A DNA stretch of 64,000 nt from Halovenus aranensis (GCF_900100385.1 NZ_FNFC01000011.1:62001-126000), one strand, 5' to 3'. Shown: positions 31,863 to 41,351, counted from the stretch's first letter. The notes: generated from the sequence alone by a model not told the origin. A program made the numbers and translations.

Positions 31863-32963
31863 ATGTTGTTCGATTCAACGTCGCTGCAGGGGTTGACGCT
31901 CGACAACCGTGTCGGTCTGGCGCCGATGACGCGGGTAAGTGCGACGGCCGACGGATGTGCGACCGACGAGATGGCGCAGTACTACGCGAAGTTCGCCGAC
32001 GGCGGGTTCGCGTTTCTCGTCACAGAGGGAGTCTACACCGACAGCGCCTACAGCAAGGGCTATCTGAACCAGCCGGGGCTGGTCACAGACGACCAAGTCG
32101 ACGCGTGGGAACAGGTTGTCGACGCCGTCCACGACGCCGGCTCGCCCATCTTCGCACAGCTGATGCACTGTGGCGCACAGAACCAGGGGATGCCGCCGTC
32201 AGAACCCCAGGAGACTATCGCGCCGTCACCAGTCCAGCCGGAGGCCGAGAAGTCCGAGGCCTACGGCGGGAGTGGGTCCTATCCCGTGCCCGAGCAGGCC
32301 ACCCACGACGACCTCGAAACGGCGCGTGAGGGGTTCGTCTCGGCGGCCACGAATGCCGCCGAGGCCGGCTTCGACGGCGTCGAGATACACGGCGCAAACG
32401 GCTACTTCCTCAACGAGTTCCTCTCCTCGACGATGAACCAGCGTGACGACGAGTACGGCGGTGACCCGGAGGCGCGCGTCCGGTATCCGGCCGAAGTCGT
32501 CTCCGCAATCGCCGAGGCCGTCCCCGAGGATTTCGTCGTCGGCATCCGGGTCTCACAGACGATGGTGACCGACACCGACCACCAGTGGGACGAGGGCGAA
32601 GACGCCGCGGCAGTGTTCTTCGAGGAACTGTCGGCCGCCGGGGCGGAGTTTATCCACACGACAGAGCCGGACGCGACGGTCGCCTCGTTCGGCGAGGACG
32701 GCCTCACGCTCGCAAAAGCGGCTGTCGAGTACGTCACCGACGACACGGTCGTCATCGCAAACGGTGGACTGGGAACCCCGGCGGCCGCGCGCAGTGCACT
32801 CGAAGACGGTGCAGACCTCCTGACGCTCGCGACGGGCGCACTCGCAAACCCCGACTGGCCACAGCGAGTCGCCGACGGCGACGAACTGACCGAGTTCGAT
32901 TATCGGGAGTTCCTGCGGCCGGAAGCGACTATCTCTGAGCACGAACTCACACTCGAGGACTAG
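31863..32963 (+). CDS. NADH:flavin oxidoreductase, old yellow enzyme family
   Basis: This is a 366-aa FMN TIM-barrel protein. The N-terminus has LDNRVGLAPMTRVSA. The FAQLMHCGAQNQG segment lies near residue 98 and GVEIHGANGYFLNEFLS near residue 170. VIANGGLGTPAAARSAL is the FMN-phosphate site near residue 300. Enoate or xenobiotic reduction is the family role; the substrate is unknown. It is divergent from the M24 gene. Confidence 0.94.
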   Translation: MLFDSTSLQGLTLDNRVGLAPMTRVSATADGCATDEMAQYYAKFADGGFAFLVTEGVYTDSAYSKGYLNQPGLVTDDQVDAWEQVVDAVHDAGSPIFAQLMHCGAQNQGMPPSEPQETIAPSPVQPEAEKSEAYGGSGSYPVPEQATHDDLETAREGFVSAATNAAEAGFDGVEIHGANGYFLNEFLSSTMNQRDDEYGGDPEARVRYPAEVVSAIAEAVPEDFVVGIRVSQTMVTDTDHQWDEGEDAAAVFFEELSAAGAEFIHTTEPDATVASFGEDGLTLAKAAVEYVTDDTVVIANGGLGTPAAARSALEDGADLLTLATGALANPDWPQRVADGDELTEFDYREFLRPEATISEHELTLED

Positions 32964-32993
32964 GCGAGACCCGGGGGTGGTCCATGCAGTCGT

Positions 32994-33278
32994 CTATTCC
33001 GGTGTCACGTCGACGTGGTCGAGCATCCACTCGACGTGGTCGTGGAGGCGCTGCTCTCCCGCTGTCGTCAGCGCGTACACGTCGTGGATGCCCTCTGTAC
33101 GTGTCTCGACGAAGCCGGCATCTTCGAGGGCATCGAGAGCGCCGTAAAACGACTTCGGGTCGATGCGTGTGTCGTACAGCGATTCAAGTCGAGATTTGAG
33201 CGCCTGTGCCTGCCGTGGCTCGTCGGCGAGCAACACACAGATATCTCGGCGGCGGCCGCTCTGGAGAAATCGTGGCAT
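32994..33278 (-). CDS. PadR-like winged-helix regulator
   Basis: This is a 94-aa winged-helix protein ([20 protein letters not shown] start) with the pattern [21 protein letters not shown] and the wing [18 protein letters not shown]-like region typical of PadR family repressors. The ATG at 33278 is preferred to a GTG three codons earlier. It lies between the convergent OYE gene and the divergent hisI gene and could regulate either; this is inference. Confidence 0.8.
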   Translation of the reverse strand: MPRFLQSGRRRDICVLLADEPRQAQALKSRLESLYDTRIDPKSFYGALDALEDAGFVETRTEGIHDVYALTTAGEQRLHDHVEWMLDHVDVTPE

Positions 33279-33380
33279 ACCGGACACACTCGCGGCGGTG
33301 GCTTGTGTATTTCGACGGAGCCGTCTCCAGTCGGGAGAGCCATCCCAAGACCTATGCAGATGAGCATCTACCTCTCGTGT

Positions 33381-33752
33381 ATGAGTACCAAACCGCCGGA
33401 CCCTGCCTTCGACGAGCAGGAGTTACTGCCGGCTATCGCCCAGGACGCCGACTCCGGTGAAGTGTTGATGCTCGCGTACGTCTCCCAGGAGGCGCTCGAA
33501 CGGACCACCGAAACCGGGCTGGCACACTACTACTCCCGGAGCCGTGACGAACTCTGGCAGAAAGGCGAGACGAGTGGGAACGTCCAGCACGTCGAGGAGG
33601 TCCGGGTCGACTGCGACGGCGATGCACTCCTCTATCTCGTCGACCAGGACGGTGGCGCCTGCCACACGGGCTATGAATCGTGTTTCTACCGGACACTCGA
33701 CGGTGATGTCGTCGCCGACCGTCTCTTCGACCCGGACGATGTCTACGAGTAA
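33381..33752 (+). CDS. hisI: phosphoribosyl-AMP cyclohydrolase
   Basis: This is a 123-aa HisI of histidine synthesis, hydrolysing the PR-AMP ring. Zinc and Mg ligands are in [12 protein letters not shown] (DxDxD-like) and in the C-terminal [12 protein letters not shown]. The ATG at 33381 ([15 protein letters not shown]) gives the family's usual length. The frame is open far upstream but only as read-through of the PadR gene's antisense. It overlaps the next gene by 14 nt. Confidence 0.95.
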   Translation: MSTKPPDPAFDEQELLPAIAQDADSGEVLMLAYVSQEALERTTETGLAHYYSRSRDELWQKGETSGNVQHVEEVRVDCDGDALLYLVDQDGGACHTGYESCFYRTLDGDVVADRLFDPDDVYE

Positions 33753-34875
33753 CCGCCCGACAGAGCCCGACCTCGTCGCAGAGCTCGACGACCTCGACAG
33801 CCGGTACGAGCAGGCCGTCGAGCGCGTCGAGGAGTTCGGTGAGGCCGACCTGCGAGAGCTGGCGGATGTCTACGGGCAGTTTACCGACGTACTCGACCGG
33901 TTCGAGGAGGACGTCACCGACGACGGCGGAGACATCGAGACGAACATCCAGTTCCAGAGCGCCATCGCCGAGGTCGTCGAAGAGGTCTCGGAGGAGATGC
34001 TGCTCGCCGAGGTCTTCGAGGAGTGCGACGAGATGCTCCAGCAGCGGTGGTTCCACGAGTCCGACATCAGGGAGGTGCGCGAACAGCTCGAACCGGTCGC
34101 AGACCTCGTCTCACGCCTCGAAGAGCGCGACGAGATACTCGACTCCTACCGCAAGACGCGGCGGGACATCCGGTATCGGATTCGCGAACTCGACGAGCAC
34201 ATCACAGACCTCGAACGGCTGGCCCGCCTCGCCGACGCGGACCTCGATGCGCCCACAGAGACGTTACGCGAGCCAATCGAGACGTACAACGACGCCGTCA
34301 CCGACGCCTTCGACTCGTTCACGCGAGAGGCGTCGACGCGGGAGGTGTTCGACTTTCTGGACGCGATGACCGACTACCCGCTGGTCCCTTTCGAGAAGCC
34401 CGACGCGGAGCTTCTCGAATACGTCCGAGAACATCCCCCGGGCGAGGAGTCGATTCCGACGCTGCTCGAGTACGCAGACTACTCGGAGTCGAAGCTCTCA
34501 CACTACGTCGACGAGCCGAACACGCTCACCCGCGTCGTCGGCCGGAAACAGACGTATCTCGACGGGCTGGACGGTGGGCCGCTGACAGTCTCGTGGCCGC
34601 CGCCAGCGGCCGAGGAACTCCAGTATCGCTGTCGCGAGCTGACCGCCGCAGTCAACCGCTTCGCACCGGACGTGGTCGAGCAGCTTCGCGAGGTTGCAGC
34701 CCTCCCCCGGACGACCGACTACGAGCGGATTCGCGACGCCGCGGTTGTCCGCGAAGACCTCAGCGAGGAGGAACGCGAGCGCATCCGAAGCGACGATATC
34801 GAAGCGGAACTGTCGGCGGCACGCACGGAGCGCGAGACCCTCGAACACGCCCTCGAAGGCTACCCCGACCGGTAG
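33739..34875 (+). CDS. long acidic coiled-coil protein of unknown function
   Basis: This is a 378-aa soluble protein starting [18 protein letters not shown], with its ATG inside the last codons of hisI (14-nt overlap). It is almost wholly alpha-helical with coiled-coil segments at about residues 12-60, 95-165 and 330-375, and contains a conserved-looking [14 protein letters not shown] stretch near 245. It resembles uncharacterised haloarchaeal proteins. I infer no function. Its stop is directly abutted by the stop of the convergent KaiC-like gene. Confidence 0.8.
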   Translation: MSTSNRPTEPDLVAELDDLDSRYEQAVERVEEFGEADLRELADVYGQFTDVLDRFEEDVTDDGGDIETNIQFQSAIAEVVEEVSEEMLLAEVFEECDEMLQQRWFHESDIREVREQLEPVADLVSRLEERDEILDSYRKTRRDIRYRIRELDEHITDLERLARLADADLDAPTETLREPIETYNDAVTDAFDSFTREASTREVFDFLDAMTDYPLVPFEKPDAELLEYVREHPPGEESIPTLLEYADYSESKLSHYVDEPNTLTRVVGRKQTYLDGLDGGPLTVSWPPPAAEELQYRCRELTAAVNRFAPDVVEQLREVAALPRTTDYERIRDAAVVREDLSEEERERIRSDDIEAELSAARTERETLEHALEGYPDR

Positions 34876-35961
34876 TCAGAAGATATTCGCCTGCTGATAG
34901 ACCGAGATTCCCTCGTCGGTCATCTCGTAGGGTTTCTGCTCGCGGGAGTGGTTGGCGTTCCGAATCTTCTGGATTTCGACCGCCAGTCGCGTCTCCTGTG
35001 TCTCGCCGCGGACGTACTGGAGGACGAACACCGCATCGGTGAGATACTCGATGATGCCGTGTCGAGAGGCATACGCGTTCGACTCGCTGGCTTCGCTCGT
35101 GAGAAACGTCGTCACGCCGGCCTTTTTCAGCGACCGGGTGAAGTCGAACACCTCGGTGCGCCGTTTTGCCTGGTCGTCGTACATCATCTCGAGCAGCGAG
35201 ACGGAGTCGAGAACGAGTCTGTCCGCGCCGAAATCCTTGATGAGTTCTGGGAGCTCCGCCTGGATGTTGTCCAGGCTGTTTGCCATCTCGACGGGGTCGA
35301 GGTCGACGACGGCGAGTTGGCCCTCTCGCTCGTATCGCTCGAAGTCCCAGCCCCACTCGTTTGCAGTGGCAGTGATAGCCTCGCGGCTCTGTTCGAGTGT
35401 CATGAACACCGCATTCTCACCGTTCTTGAGACCGTGGTTCAGGAACTGGAGCCCGAAGGTCGTCTTGCCGGTCCCGGCACTGCCGATGACGACGATGAGG
35501 TGTTTCTCCGGAACCCCGCCCTGTATCATCTGGTCGAGCCCCTCGATACCCAAATCGAGGCGTGGAATCTCCGACTCGAAGTCCTCTTCGGCGAAATCGC
35601 CGTCGTCGCCGGCACCACCGAACGCGTCACCGAACCCCTCGTCGAACAGGCCGTCGTCTTCACTACTGCCAGCATTTTCGGCGCCGCCGAAGGCACCGCC
35701 CGCGCCGTCATCTGCGCCGAAATCGTCGCCGAAGGACTGACTGTCATCGTCGGAACCGACCGACTGTGTCCAGTCGGCTGACGACTCCGCCTCGCCGTCG
35801 TCTGTGCCAGCCTCATCAGTCCAGCCTGCCTCGGCATCTGTCGCCGCTGTGTCGCTGTCGTCTGCCGAGCCCCAGTCCTCGCTGTCGGTGCTGTCCTCGT
35901 CCGAGTCACGGAGGCCCTGCTCGAACCAGTCCTCGTCGTCGGAGGCCCCGTCCTCGCTCAT
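34876..35961 (-). CDS. KaiC/RecA-superfamily ATPase with long acidic N-terminal tail
   Basis: This 361-aa protein has a RecA-like core (residues about 130-361) with Walker A GSAGTGKTTFG (about 163) and Walker B RLVLDSVSLLEM (about 255), as in archaeal KaiC-like or 'HTR-like' ATPases. Residues 1-130 are an extreme Asp/Glu/Ser/Gly-rich tail containing short repeats of the DGFGDAFGG type. The chosen ATG at 35961 (MSEDGASDDEDW) begins the acidic tail. The in-frame extension to 36459 is not haloarchaeal-like. A signalling or motility-linked role is plausible but unproven. Confidence 0.85.
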   Translation of the reverse strand: MSEDGASDDEDWFEQGLRDSDEDSTDSEDWGSADDSDTAATDAEAGWTDEAGTDDGEAESSADWTQSVGSDDDSQSFGDDFGADDGAGGAFGGAENAGSSEDDGLFDEGFGDAFGGAGDDGDFAEEDFESEIPRLDLGIEGLDQMIQGGVPEKHLIVVIGSAGTGKTTFGLQFLNHGLKNGENAVFMTLEQSREAITATANEWGWDFERYEREGQLAVVDLDPVEMANSLDNIQAELPELIKDFGADRLVLDSVSLLEMMYDDQAKRRTEVFDFTRSLKKAGVTTFLTSEASESNAYASRHGIIEYLTDAVFVLQYVRGETQETRLAVEIQKIRNANHSREQKPYEMTDEGISVYQQANIF

Positions 35962-36123
35962 CGCCCTGACACCTCCGCCAGCAGTTGCATACCAGACGGT
36001 TATCCCTCTCAGTGTTAAAACGTTCGCCCACCGTACGGTCGCCGTCGGGTCTGTAGCGGCCACAGCCACGCCAGCGGAACCGACTCCGACACAACGAAAT
36101 AACCGGCCCTCGAAAGGCGGCGT

Positions 36124-36309
36124 ATGGCAGACGACCACGACGACCGGCCGGCGTACGACCCGAGCGAACCGACGCCCCCAGAGCGCGAACCGCCGTACAG
36201 ACAGACAGCACCACAGAGCGCGTTCACCGGAACTCAGGTCACGATTGGATGTCTCGTCTCGGTCGTCGGGCTTGCGGTCATTTTCGGCCTGCCGCTCGTG
36301 CTTGCCTGA
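36124..36309 (+). CDS. small single-span membrane protein
   Basis: This is a 61-aa protein. A hydrophilic, Pro-rich N-terminus (MADDHDDRPAYDPSEPTPPE) is followed by one C-terminal transmembrane helix (about residues 38-60). The composition is typical of real small haloarchaeal membrane proteins. Function is unknown. The 157 bp between it and tRNA-Met show no gene. Confidence 0.65.
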   Translation: MADDHDDRPAYDPSEPTPPEREPPYRQTAPQSAFTGTQVTIGCLVSVVGLAVIFGLPLVLA

Positions 36310-36466
36310 TACCGAGTCGTTACCGCCAGCGCTCTCTGAGATGTGTCTCGTCTCATGACACACCGATATCGATACCCGAATCGCCGCAATGACGCCGTGG
36401 GGATTGTTGCCGATGGCGACTGCGGATGAGAACGTTAAAGACGACCACCCCATTATCACCGAGTGC

Positions 36467-36600
36467 GCCCGGGTGGCTTAGCTGGTCATAGCGCCGCACT
36501 CATAGGGTTTCAATCGACGCGGCACACTCCGGCATTCCCGCGGGGCTTGCCTCGTACCTGGGACATGCGGAGATCGAGGGTTCGGAGCCCTCCCCGGGCA
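36467..36600 (+). tRNA. tRNA-Met (CAT), elongator, with intron
   Basis: The acceptor stem GCCCGGG/CCCGGGC with discriminator A closes the molecule; CCA is not encoded. The anticodon stem CCGCA/TGCGG encloses the loop CTCATA-A with anticodon CAT. A 60-nt intron, about 36505-36564, sits after position 37, the canonical archaeal site, so the mature tRNA is about 74 nt. The T arm is GAGGG/CCCTC. An elongator tRNA-Met intron is known in other haloarchaea. Confidence 0.93.
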
Positions 36601-36697
36601 TTTTCACACACTCACAACACCAAGCGACAGCAGCGACTGTGTGCCGAGGTTGCCACGCAGTGACCGAGCGCGTCGCGGCAACCGAAATCGTGGCCGA

Positions 36698-39019
36698 TTA
36701 GTCGTCGACAGTCAGCGTCCCTTGAATATCGCCGTCGTCGGTGATTGCGCTGACGACGTACTCGCCCAGAGCTGGCACCTCGTCGTCACTGACCGTCGCC
36801 GTCACCCGGTCCTCCTCGCTTGGGGCGAGTGACTCGCTCGATTGCTGCTGTTCGAACAGCGTCTCGGAGGCGGCCTGATACATGAGTGCGACGGCCCCCG
36901 CGACGTGGGGTGCAGCGGCGGAGGTGCCGTTGAACCCGAACACGTCTTCGATTGGACCGCGGGCAGCCGTCGAGACGTGTGACGGTCCGGCGATGTCGAT
37001 GCCCCGTCGTCCGTCCTGGGTCGGGCCCTGCGAGGAGTAGCCTTTCAGATCGCCCTTGTTTCGCTCGAATGCCAGTCCCGTCTCACCGTCGCCGCCACCG
37101 AGGTCGACCGCCTGGACCGCGGCGACCGACAGCAGGTTCGAGTCGCGGCTCAGCGCCGGAATCCCGATAGACCGTGCGTCCGTCGCCCACGGAGTAGGGA
37201 TGTTGACATCGCCGAACTGTCCCCAGACATCGAAGTGGTGGTCGTCGTCGGCGTCTATCTCCTCGACTTCGAGGTAGATTGGAAGCGCCTGCGTGGACTG
37301 AACGGCTCCTGTGACGGTCTCGTCTGCCGTGGAGACGTAGCTCGAAAGCAGGTCCGAAAACCCGGGGACGCCGACAGCCACGGCTCCCGGGTCGTTCGTG
37401 ACGTTGAACGTCACCTCGCTCCCATTTTGCTTCCAGTCGACGACAGGATTCGTCTCCCACTCTCCGTCGACGTTGGGGTCCTGACTCAACAGCGGCGTGC
37501 CGTCATCGGCCCGGAACTCGATTGGGTTGGCGTCCCAGGCCTCGTTCTCAATCGTAATGCGTTGCCCCTCTGGGAACTGAAGGTCGGGATTGGGACCAGA
37601 AGACGCCACGACGCTCCCCTCGGCGTCTCCCGTAACGTCGTTAACGACCCACGCGCCGTTTGCAACGTCCACCGTGACCGTCGTCTCACCTTCGAACCAC
37701 TCCGCGAGCACGACGATTGTCTCCCAGGGGTTGTTGGTCTCGGACGCTTCGACCGGGTCGTCGGCCTCGGGGGTTGGATACAGTCGGGCCTCGTACACCT
37801 GGTCGTCGACGACCGGGTCAGCATCCCAGTGTGTTACCGTCCAGCCGATGTCGTTCGAGAGCGGGCTAAACATCCCGTCCCACGCGTATGCCGTCACGTC
37901 GACCGGGGTCTGGATTGGGAGTCGCGTGGATACCGGCAGGTCCGCGTCGAAGTTCGCGTCGAAATTCAGCAGGCCGTCCCCGTCGAAGACGCCGTCTCCT
38001 TGCGAGTCGTACGCATCGCCGTTTTCCTGTGGGAGCGGAATCGCACCAAGCGTCTCGTCGAACATCCAGGCCACCTCGACCGCGGCGGAGTTGCCAGCGG
38101 AGTTGACGAAAACGGAGTCCGTGTTCTCTGTGAACTCTGCGATACGGAGACTTATCGGGTCGAACCCATCGATACGAAAGTCCGGAAGAAAGCCAACCGA
38201 GAAACTCACAACGTCTACCTCTGGGAACTTTGCTTCGAGTGTGTCAAGAGCGGTGGGCAGGTTGGGCGGGTCTAGGGCCCTGAGGTCGCCGAGAACGAGG
38301 TCCGCGTCGGGCGCGATGACCGAGACGATGTCCGCGCATGCGTCCCCGTGGCCGCCCGATTCCCGGTAGAATGTGTCGAAGTCGCTGTCCTCGGGGTCGG
38401 CTCCGAGCGTTGCGATAACCTGGTCGGCGTACTGTTCGTTGTCGACATCGAACGGGGCGACGTCGAGTACCGCGACTGTCGTGTCCTCTGCGGTGATTCC
38501 CTGGGCGTGTAGGTCGTCTGCACCGAGTATCTCTCGCCCCTCTGTCTTCGGGAGGGCTGTGGTGTTGGCCGTCTCTGTGTCGTCTGCCTCGCTGGGGAGG
38601 TCGATTGGGTCCGGGAGGTCGGCCTCGGTAATCCCGTACTCGGCCAGAACGTCCTGCCAGTCCTCGACCGGTTCTCGCGGTACCTCGATGCCGTCGGGAA
38701 GGTCGAGATGTCTCACGTTCGGTCTGGGATTGCCGTGTGGTTCCGGGGACACGAACTCGTTGACCAGCCGTATCGCACTCGACTCCGCCACCTCTCTAAC
38801 ACGGTCGGTCGCAATATCGGCGACGACTAGCGTGTCGTAGCTGTGTACCACATCCCCACCGGCCTTCTCGACGGCCTCGACTGCCTCGTCGCGTTGGCCG
38901 GGCACTGTGTGAATCTGCAGACGGATTTGCTCACTAGTCTGGACGGTGAAGGCGTCTTCGCTAGGTATTTTTCGTTCAACTGAAACACCGATCGAGGAAC
39001 GAGCATTGTCTTCGCTCAT
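36698..39019 (-). CDS. S8 subtilisin-like serine protease with large insertions
   Basis: This is a 773-aa subtilase with an intact triad: Asp in VAVLDVAPFD (about residue 188), His in SGGHGDACADI (about 220) and Ser in NGTSAAAPHVAG (about 705). The N-terminal about 95 residues resemble an I9-like propeptide (IRLQIHTVPGQ, then YDTLVVADIATDRVREVAE). About 350 residues are inserted between the conserved GNSA segment (oxyanion region) and the Ser motif and appear beta-rich. No Tat or Sec signal is visible from the ATG at 39019 (or 39037), which is unusual for a halolysin-type enzyme. Confidence 0.9.
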   Translation of the reverse strand: MSEDNARSSIGVSVERKIPSEDAFTVQTSEQIRLQIHTVPGQRDEAVEAVEKAGGDVVHSYDTLVVADIATDRVREVAESSAIRLVNEFVSPEPHGNPRPNVRHLDLPDGIEVPREPVEDWQDVLAEYGITEADLPDPIDLPSEADDTETANTTALPKTEGREILGADDLHAQGITAEDTTVAVLDVAPFDVDNEQYADQVIATLGADPEDSDFDTFYRESGGHGDACADIVSVIAPDADLVLGDLRALDPPNLPTALDTLEAKFPEVDVVSFSVGFLPDFRIDGFDPISLRIAEFTENTDSVFVNSAGNSAAVEVAWMFDETLGAIPLPQENGDAYDSQGDGVFDGDGLLNFDANFDADLPVSTRLPIQTPVDVTAYAWDGMFSPLSNDIGWTVTHWDADPVVDDQVYEARLYPTPEADDPVEASETNNPWETIVVLAEWFEGETTVTVDVANGAWVVNDVTGDAEGSVVASSGPNPDLQFPEGQRITIENEAWDANPIEFRADDGTPLLSQDPNVDGEWETNPVVDWKQNGSEVTFNVTNDPGAVAVGVPGFSDLLSSYVSTADETVTGAVQSTQALPIYLEVEEIDADDDHHFDVWGQFGDVNIPTPWATDARSIGIPALSRDSNLLSVAAVQAVDLGGGDGETGLAFERNKGDLKGYSSQGPTQDGRRGIDIAGPSHVSTAARGPIEDVFGFNGTSAAAPHVAGAVALMYQAASETLFEQQQSSESLAPSEEDRVTATVSDDEVPALGEYVVSAITDDGDIQGTLTVDD

Positions 39020-39391
39020 CGTTGCCAAAGTGCACATCTGCCAGTTGGTTAACTAACTGCCGATTGTGTCGATTCAATCCGTGCATTCAGAGACGGGTGC
39101 GGCCGGTATGTGCCGTATTGTCTCCGCGTCGCTTTGCACAGATACCGGTTCATACTGATTACTGCGGGTCGTTTCTCCGATATCACCGTCAGTGAGTGCT
39201 GATAGCTGACTGAGATACAGTACGGCGCAACTTCGTCGACGGCAGGTCAGATAACGCGCCGCCAGCGTCGTATAGACCCGTTGTCCAAGCGTAGGCTCTC
39301 GTTGTCGGTTTGCAGTCGGCGATTACAGAAACGGGGCCTCCCCTTTGTGAGTGATACAGGTGTCAGCGGTCAGCGACGCCGGGACCCACCA
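39020..39391. other. 372-bp intergenic region without a gene
   Basis: Divergent promoter region between the subtilase and DUF1102-like genes. On the minus strand a TTAGTTAA box lies about 37 nt before the subtilase ATG. In-frame codons upstream of 39392 exist but are Arg/Ser-rich and not convincing coding sequence. I see no RNA gene. Confidence 0.5.
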
Positions 39392-40312
39392 ATGAAACGA
39401 CGTACCTTCCTGATAGGCGCTGGCAGTACAGCTATCGGCGGCGCCGCGCTCGTGAGTTCGGGCGCGTTTAGCCGCGTCGAATCGCACAGAGACGTGAGCG
39501 TGCAGGTCACGAACGACGCAAACGCGTACCTCGGTCTCCAGCCGGGAGGCTCCCTGAACGGAGACAACTACGTCGCGGAAGACGAAAGCGGCCACATCGA
39601 AATCGACATCGGGGAGATTCCCGAAGCCGAAAACCCAATCGGCGGTTCGGGTGTCAATTCGGACTCCCTGACGTTTTTCGATAATCTCCTCACGGTCTGC
39701 AACCAGGGCACAGAGGACGCTGCGTTTTTCATCGACGCCGACGGACTCGAAACCGGCGGTGCCGAGGTCGTCTTCTACGTCGGGTCGGCCCTCGATGGCG
39801 GCGACGACACAATCAGTTCCATCACCGACGCAGACGGCGTCAGTGGGTTCGCGCCTGCGGCCCTCGAGTTGGGCGAGTGTATTAACGTCGGATTACTCGT
39901 CGATACAGGTGCTGGTAGTGACTACACGAACGCACAGACGGTCGACGCCAACCAGAGCGGACCGCTCGTCGACGGCGAGGTCACGATTGTCGCCGACGTC
40001 GACACAGAGGCCGGAGACGCAGTCGCACTCCTCTCTGAGTTAGACATCGACGGTCAGGGCCCCGCCGCCGTCGTCAACCCGGGCGACCCGTTCGACATGG
40101 CGGTGACTGTGACGAACACAGGTCGTCGTCCGGCGGCGTTCGGTGTCACGTTCGACATATCCAGAGACAGGAGCCGAGGCGATGTGCGGAGTAGCCTCTT
40201 CGAGACGGGGACTGCTATCGCAGACGACGACGTCGGCGAGCCGGCCAACACGAAAATCGGGTTCGGACAAGTCGACGCCAGCGCCGCATACGACGGTCTG
40301 ACCGCGGATTGA
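39392..40312 (+). CDS. Tat-exported DUF1102-like secreted protein
   Basis: This is a 306-aa protein starting MKRRTFLIGAGSTAIGGAAL, a Tat signal with KRRTFL and a hydrophobic core. The mature part (VQVTNDANAYLGLQPGG, then GVNSDSLTFFDNLLTVCNQG) matches the haloarchaeal DUF1102 group, beta-rich surface or secreted proteins. The second half repeats an Ig-like beta pattern (VNPGDPFDMAVTVTNTGRRPA). It is followed after 65 nt by a small lipoprotein gene on the same strand. Confidence 0.88.
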   Translation: MKRRTFLIGAGSTAIGGAALVSSGAFSRVESHRDVSVQVTNDANAYLGLQPGGSLNGDNYVAEDESGHIEIDIGEIPEAENPIGGSGVNSDSLTFFDNLLTVCNQGTEDAAFFIDADGLETGGAEVVFYVGSALDGGDDTISSITDADGVSGFAPAALELGECINVGLLVDTGAGSDYTNAQTVDANQSGPLVDGEVTIVADVDTEAGDAVALLSELDIDGQGPAAVVNPGDPFDMAVTVTNTGRRPAAFGVTFDISRDRSRGDVRSSLFETGTAIADDDVGEPANTKIGFGQVDASAAYDGLTAD

Positions 40313-40377
40313 CTCGCCACAAGCAGCGTCGCATCACTGAAACAGCCGTTGCAGTGCACGGAACGCCTATATCTGTC

Positions 40378-40893
40378 ATGGACGAAACTGTGGACGTGGC
40401 CCGAGACAGACGGGGAGTGCTTCGGGCGGGCTGTGGGTGTGTGAGTCTCGTCCTCTTTGGAGGCTGTGTCGACGACCAGCCGGAGGACGCGGCAAACAGG
40501 AGTTCGAGCGCCGCTGACGGCGGTACGGACGGTTCGTCGTCAGAAAACAAGACCGAATCGACCGCAGCCGACGGCAACACAGGCGAGGCTGACCCGACAG
40601 ACAGTATGCCAGAGCGAAGTCCACTCTCGAACGGTGTCGCACAGGTAGCTGCCGCTGACAATCCGGAAGCGGTCGCCGACGCACACGACATCGAGTATCG
40701 AGACGGTGAGGTTCGCGTTCTGGTACAGCTCGAACCCGGTGGCGAGCTTCCCGAAGATAACATCAGTACGGTGATAACCGAACTCGAGGGATCAGTCACG
40801 GCCTGGGTCGCGGTCGATTCTCTCGTGGCGCTGGGTGACGACGAGAATGTCAAGTCGGTGCGACCGGTCCCCGCGACCGAGCCTCACAGTTGA
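40378..40893 (+). CDS. small lipoprotein with subtilase-propeptide-like domain
   Basis: This is a 171-aa protein with a twin-arginine-like start (RDRRGVLRAGCGCVSLVLFGGC), so probably a Tat-exported lipoprotein. A Ser/Thr/Glu-rich linker of about 60 residues follows. The C-terminal about 75 residues (from EVRVLVQLEPGG to ENVKSVRPV) show a beta-alpha-beta-beta-alpha-beta pattern like the I9 inhibitor/propeptide fold and like the N-terminus of the nearby subtilase. The ATG at 40378 is chosen because it starts close to the signal. An inhibitor or chaperone role is inference. Confidence 0.75.
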   Translation: MDETVDVARDRRGVLRAGCGCVSLVLFGGCVDDQPEDAANRSSSAADGGTDGSSSENKTESTAADGNTGEADPTDSMPERSPLSNGVAQVAAADNPEAVADAHDIEYRDGEVRVLVQLEPGGELPEDNISTVITELEGSVTAWVAVDSLVALGDDENVKSVRPVPATEPHS

Positions 40894-40985
40894 GCAGAGA
40901 CGTTTGCCGTCGGTGAAGCGAACGCCAGTGGGTGGGCTGGCACGCCGAATAGACACGGTACTGTCGCACGTATTACGCAGAGAAG

Positions 40986-41058
40986 TAGTCCCGGGAAGAT
41001 TCGAACTTCCGTCGTCAGCCCCAGAAGCTGACAGGATTGGCCACTACCCCACGGGACT
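40986..41058 (-). tRNA. tRNA-Gln (CTG)
   Basis: A 73-nt cloverleaf on the minus strand. The acceptor is AGTCCCG/CGGGACT with discriminator A. The anticodon stem TCAGC/GCTGA has loop TTCTGGG (anticodon CTG). The T arm contains GTTCGAATC. There is no intron and no encoded CCA. A TATA-like sequence (CATAAATAC on the minus strand, about 41080-41088) lies about 25 nt upstream and is probably its promoter. Confidence 0.95.
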
Positions 41059-41087
41059 CCAACTTTGGATAATTCACGGGTGTATTT

Positions 41088-41351
41088 ATGCGTGTCGAAG
41101 CAGCCGAGCGATTGTCCCGGTTTCTCGTACCACCAGCGGCGGGTCCAGACCGAGATTTATATGCCAGAACACAACCACGAACCCCATGCTCTGAGTCCGC
41201 ACCGCGAAGCGACACGCGGGAGTCCGACACATCGCTTCGCGTCTGTAGGTCGTGTCGGCTGTTCGCCATCCGGACGACGGAACAGTACTGTGAGGCCGCG
41301 TGGCGTCACAACATATCGACACCTACATGCTCCGGGGCTAGAGAACGATAG
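41088..41351 (+). CDS. possible small Cys-rich ORF directly before purO
   Basis: Weak call. The reading frame ends 3 nt before the purO ATG. Its last third (VCRSCRLF, then QYCEAAW, then CSGARER) looks like a CxxC zinc-finger microprotein. The only in-frame ATG/GTG start visible is ATG 41088, which overlaps the tRNA-Gln promoter, and the N-terminal half is not convincing. A TTTATAT box at 41156 could instead give a transcript starting near 41185, where this frame has no standard start. It may be decayed or spurious. Confidence 0.25.
   Translation: MRVEAAERLSRFLVPPAAGPDRDLYARTQPRTPCSESAPRSDTRESDTSLRVCRSCRLFAIRTTEQYCEAAWRHNISTPTCSGARER
41156..41162 (+). promoter_or_regulatory. strong TATA-like box TTTATAT upstream of purO
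   Basis: A good match to the haloarchaeal TATA consensus, placed about 193 nt before the purO ATG. If it is used on the plus strand, purO has a leader of about 170 nt, exceptional in this group. It could also be read on the minus strand towards tRNA-Gln. Confidence 0.4.

Noticed and set aside
36505-36564. Box C/D guide RNA within the tRNA-Met intron
   Set aside because: The 60-nt intron shows no paired C (RTGATGA) and D (CTGA) boxes; that arrangement is known from tRNA-Trp introns, not this one.
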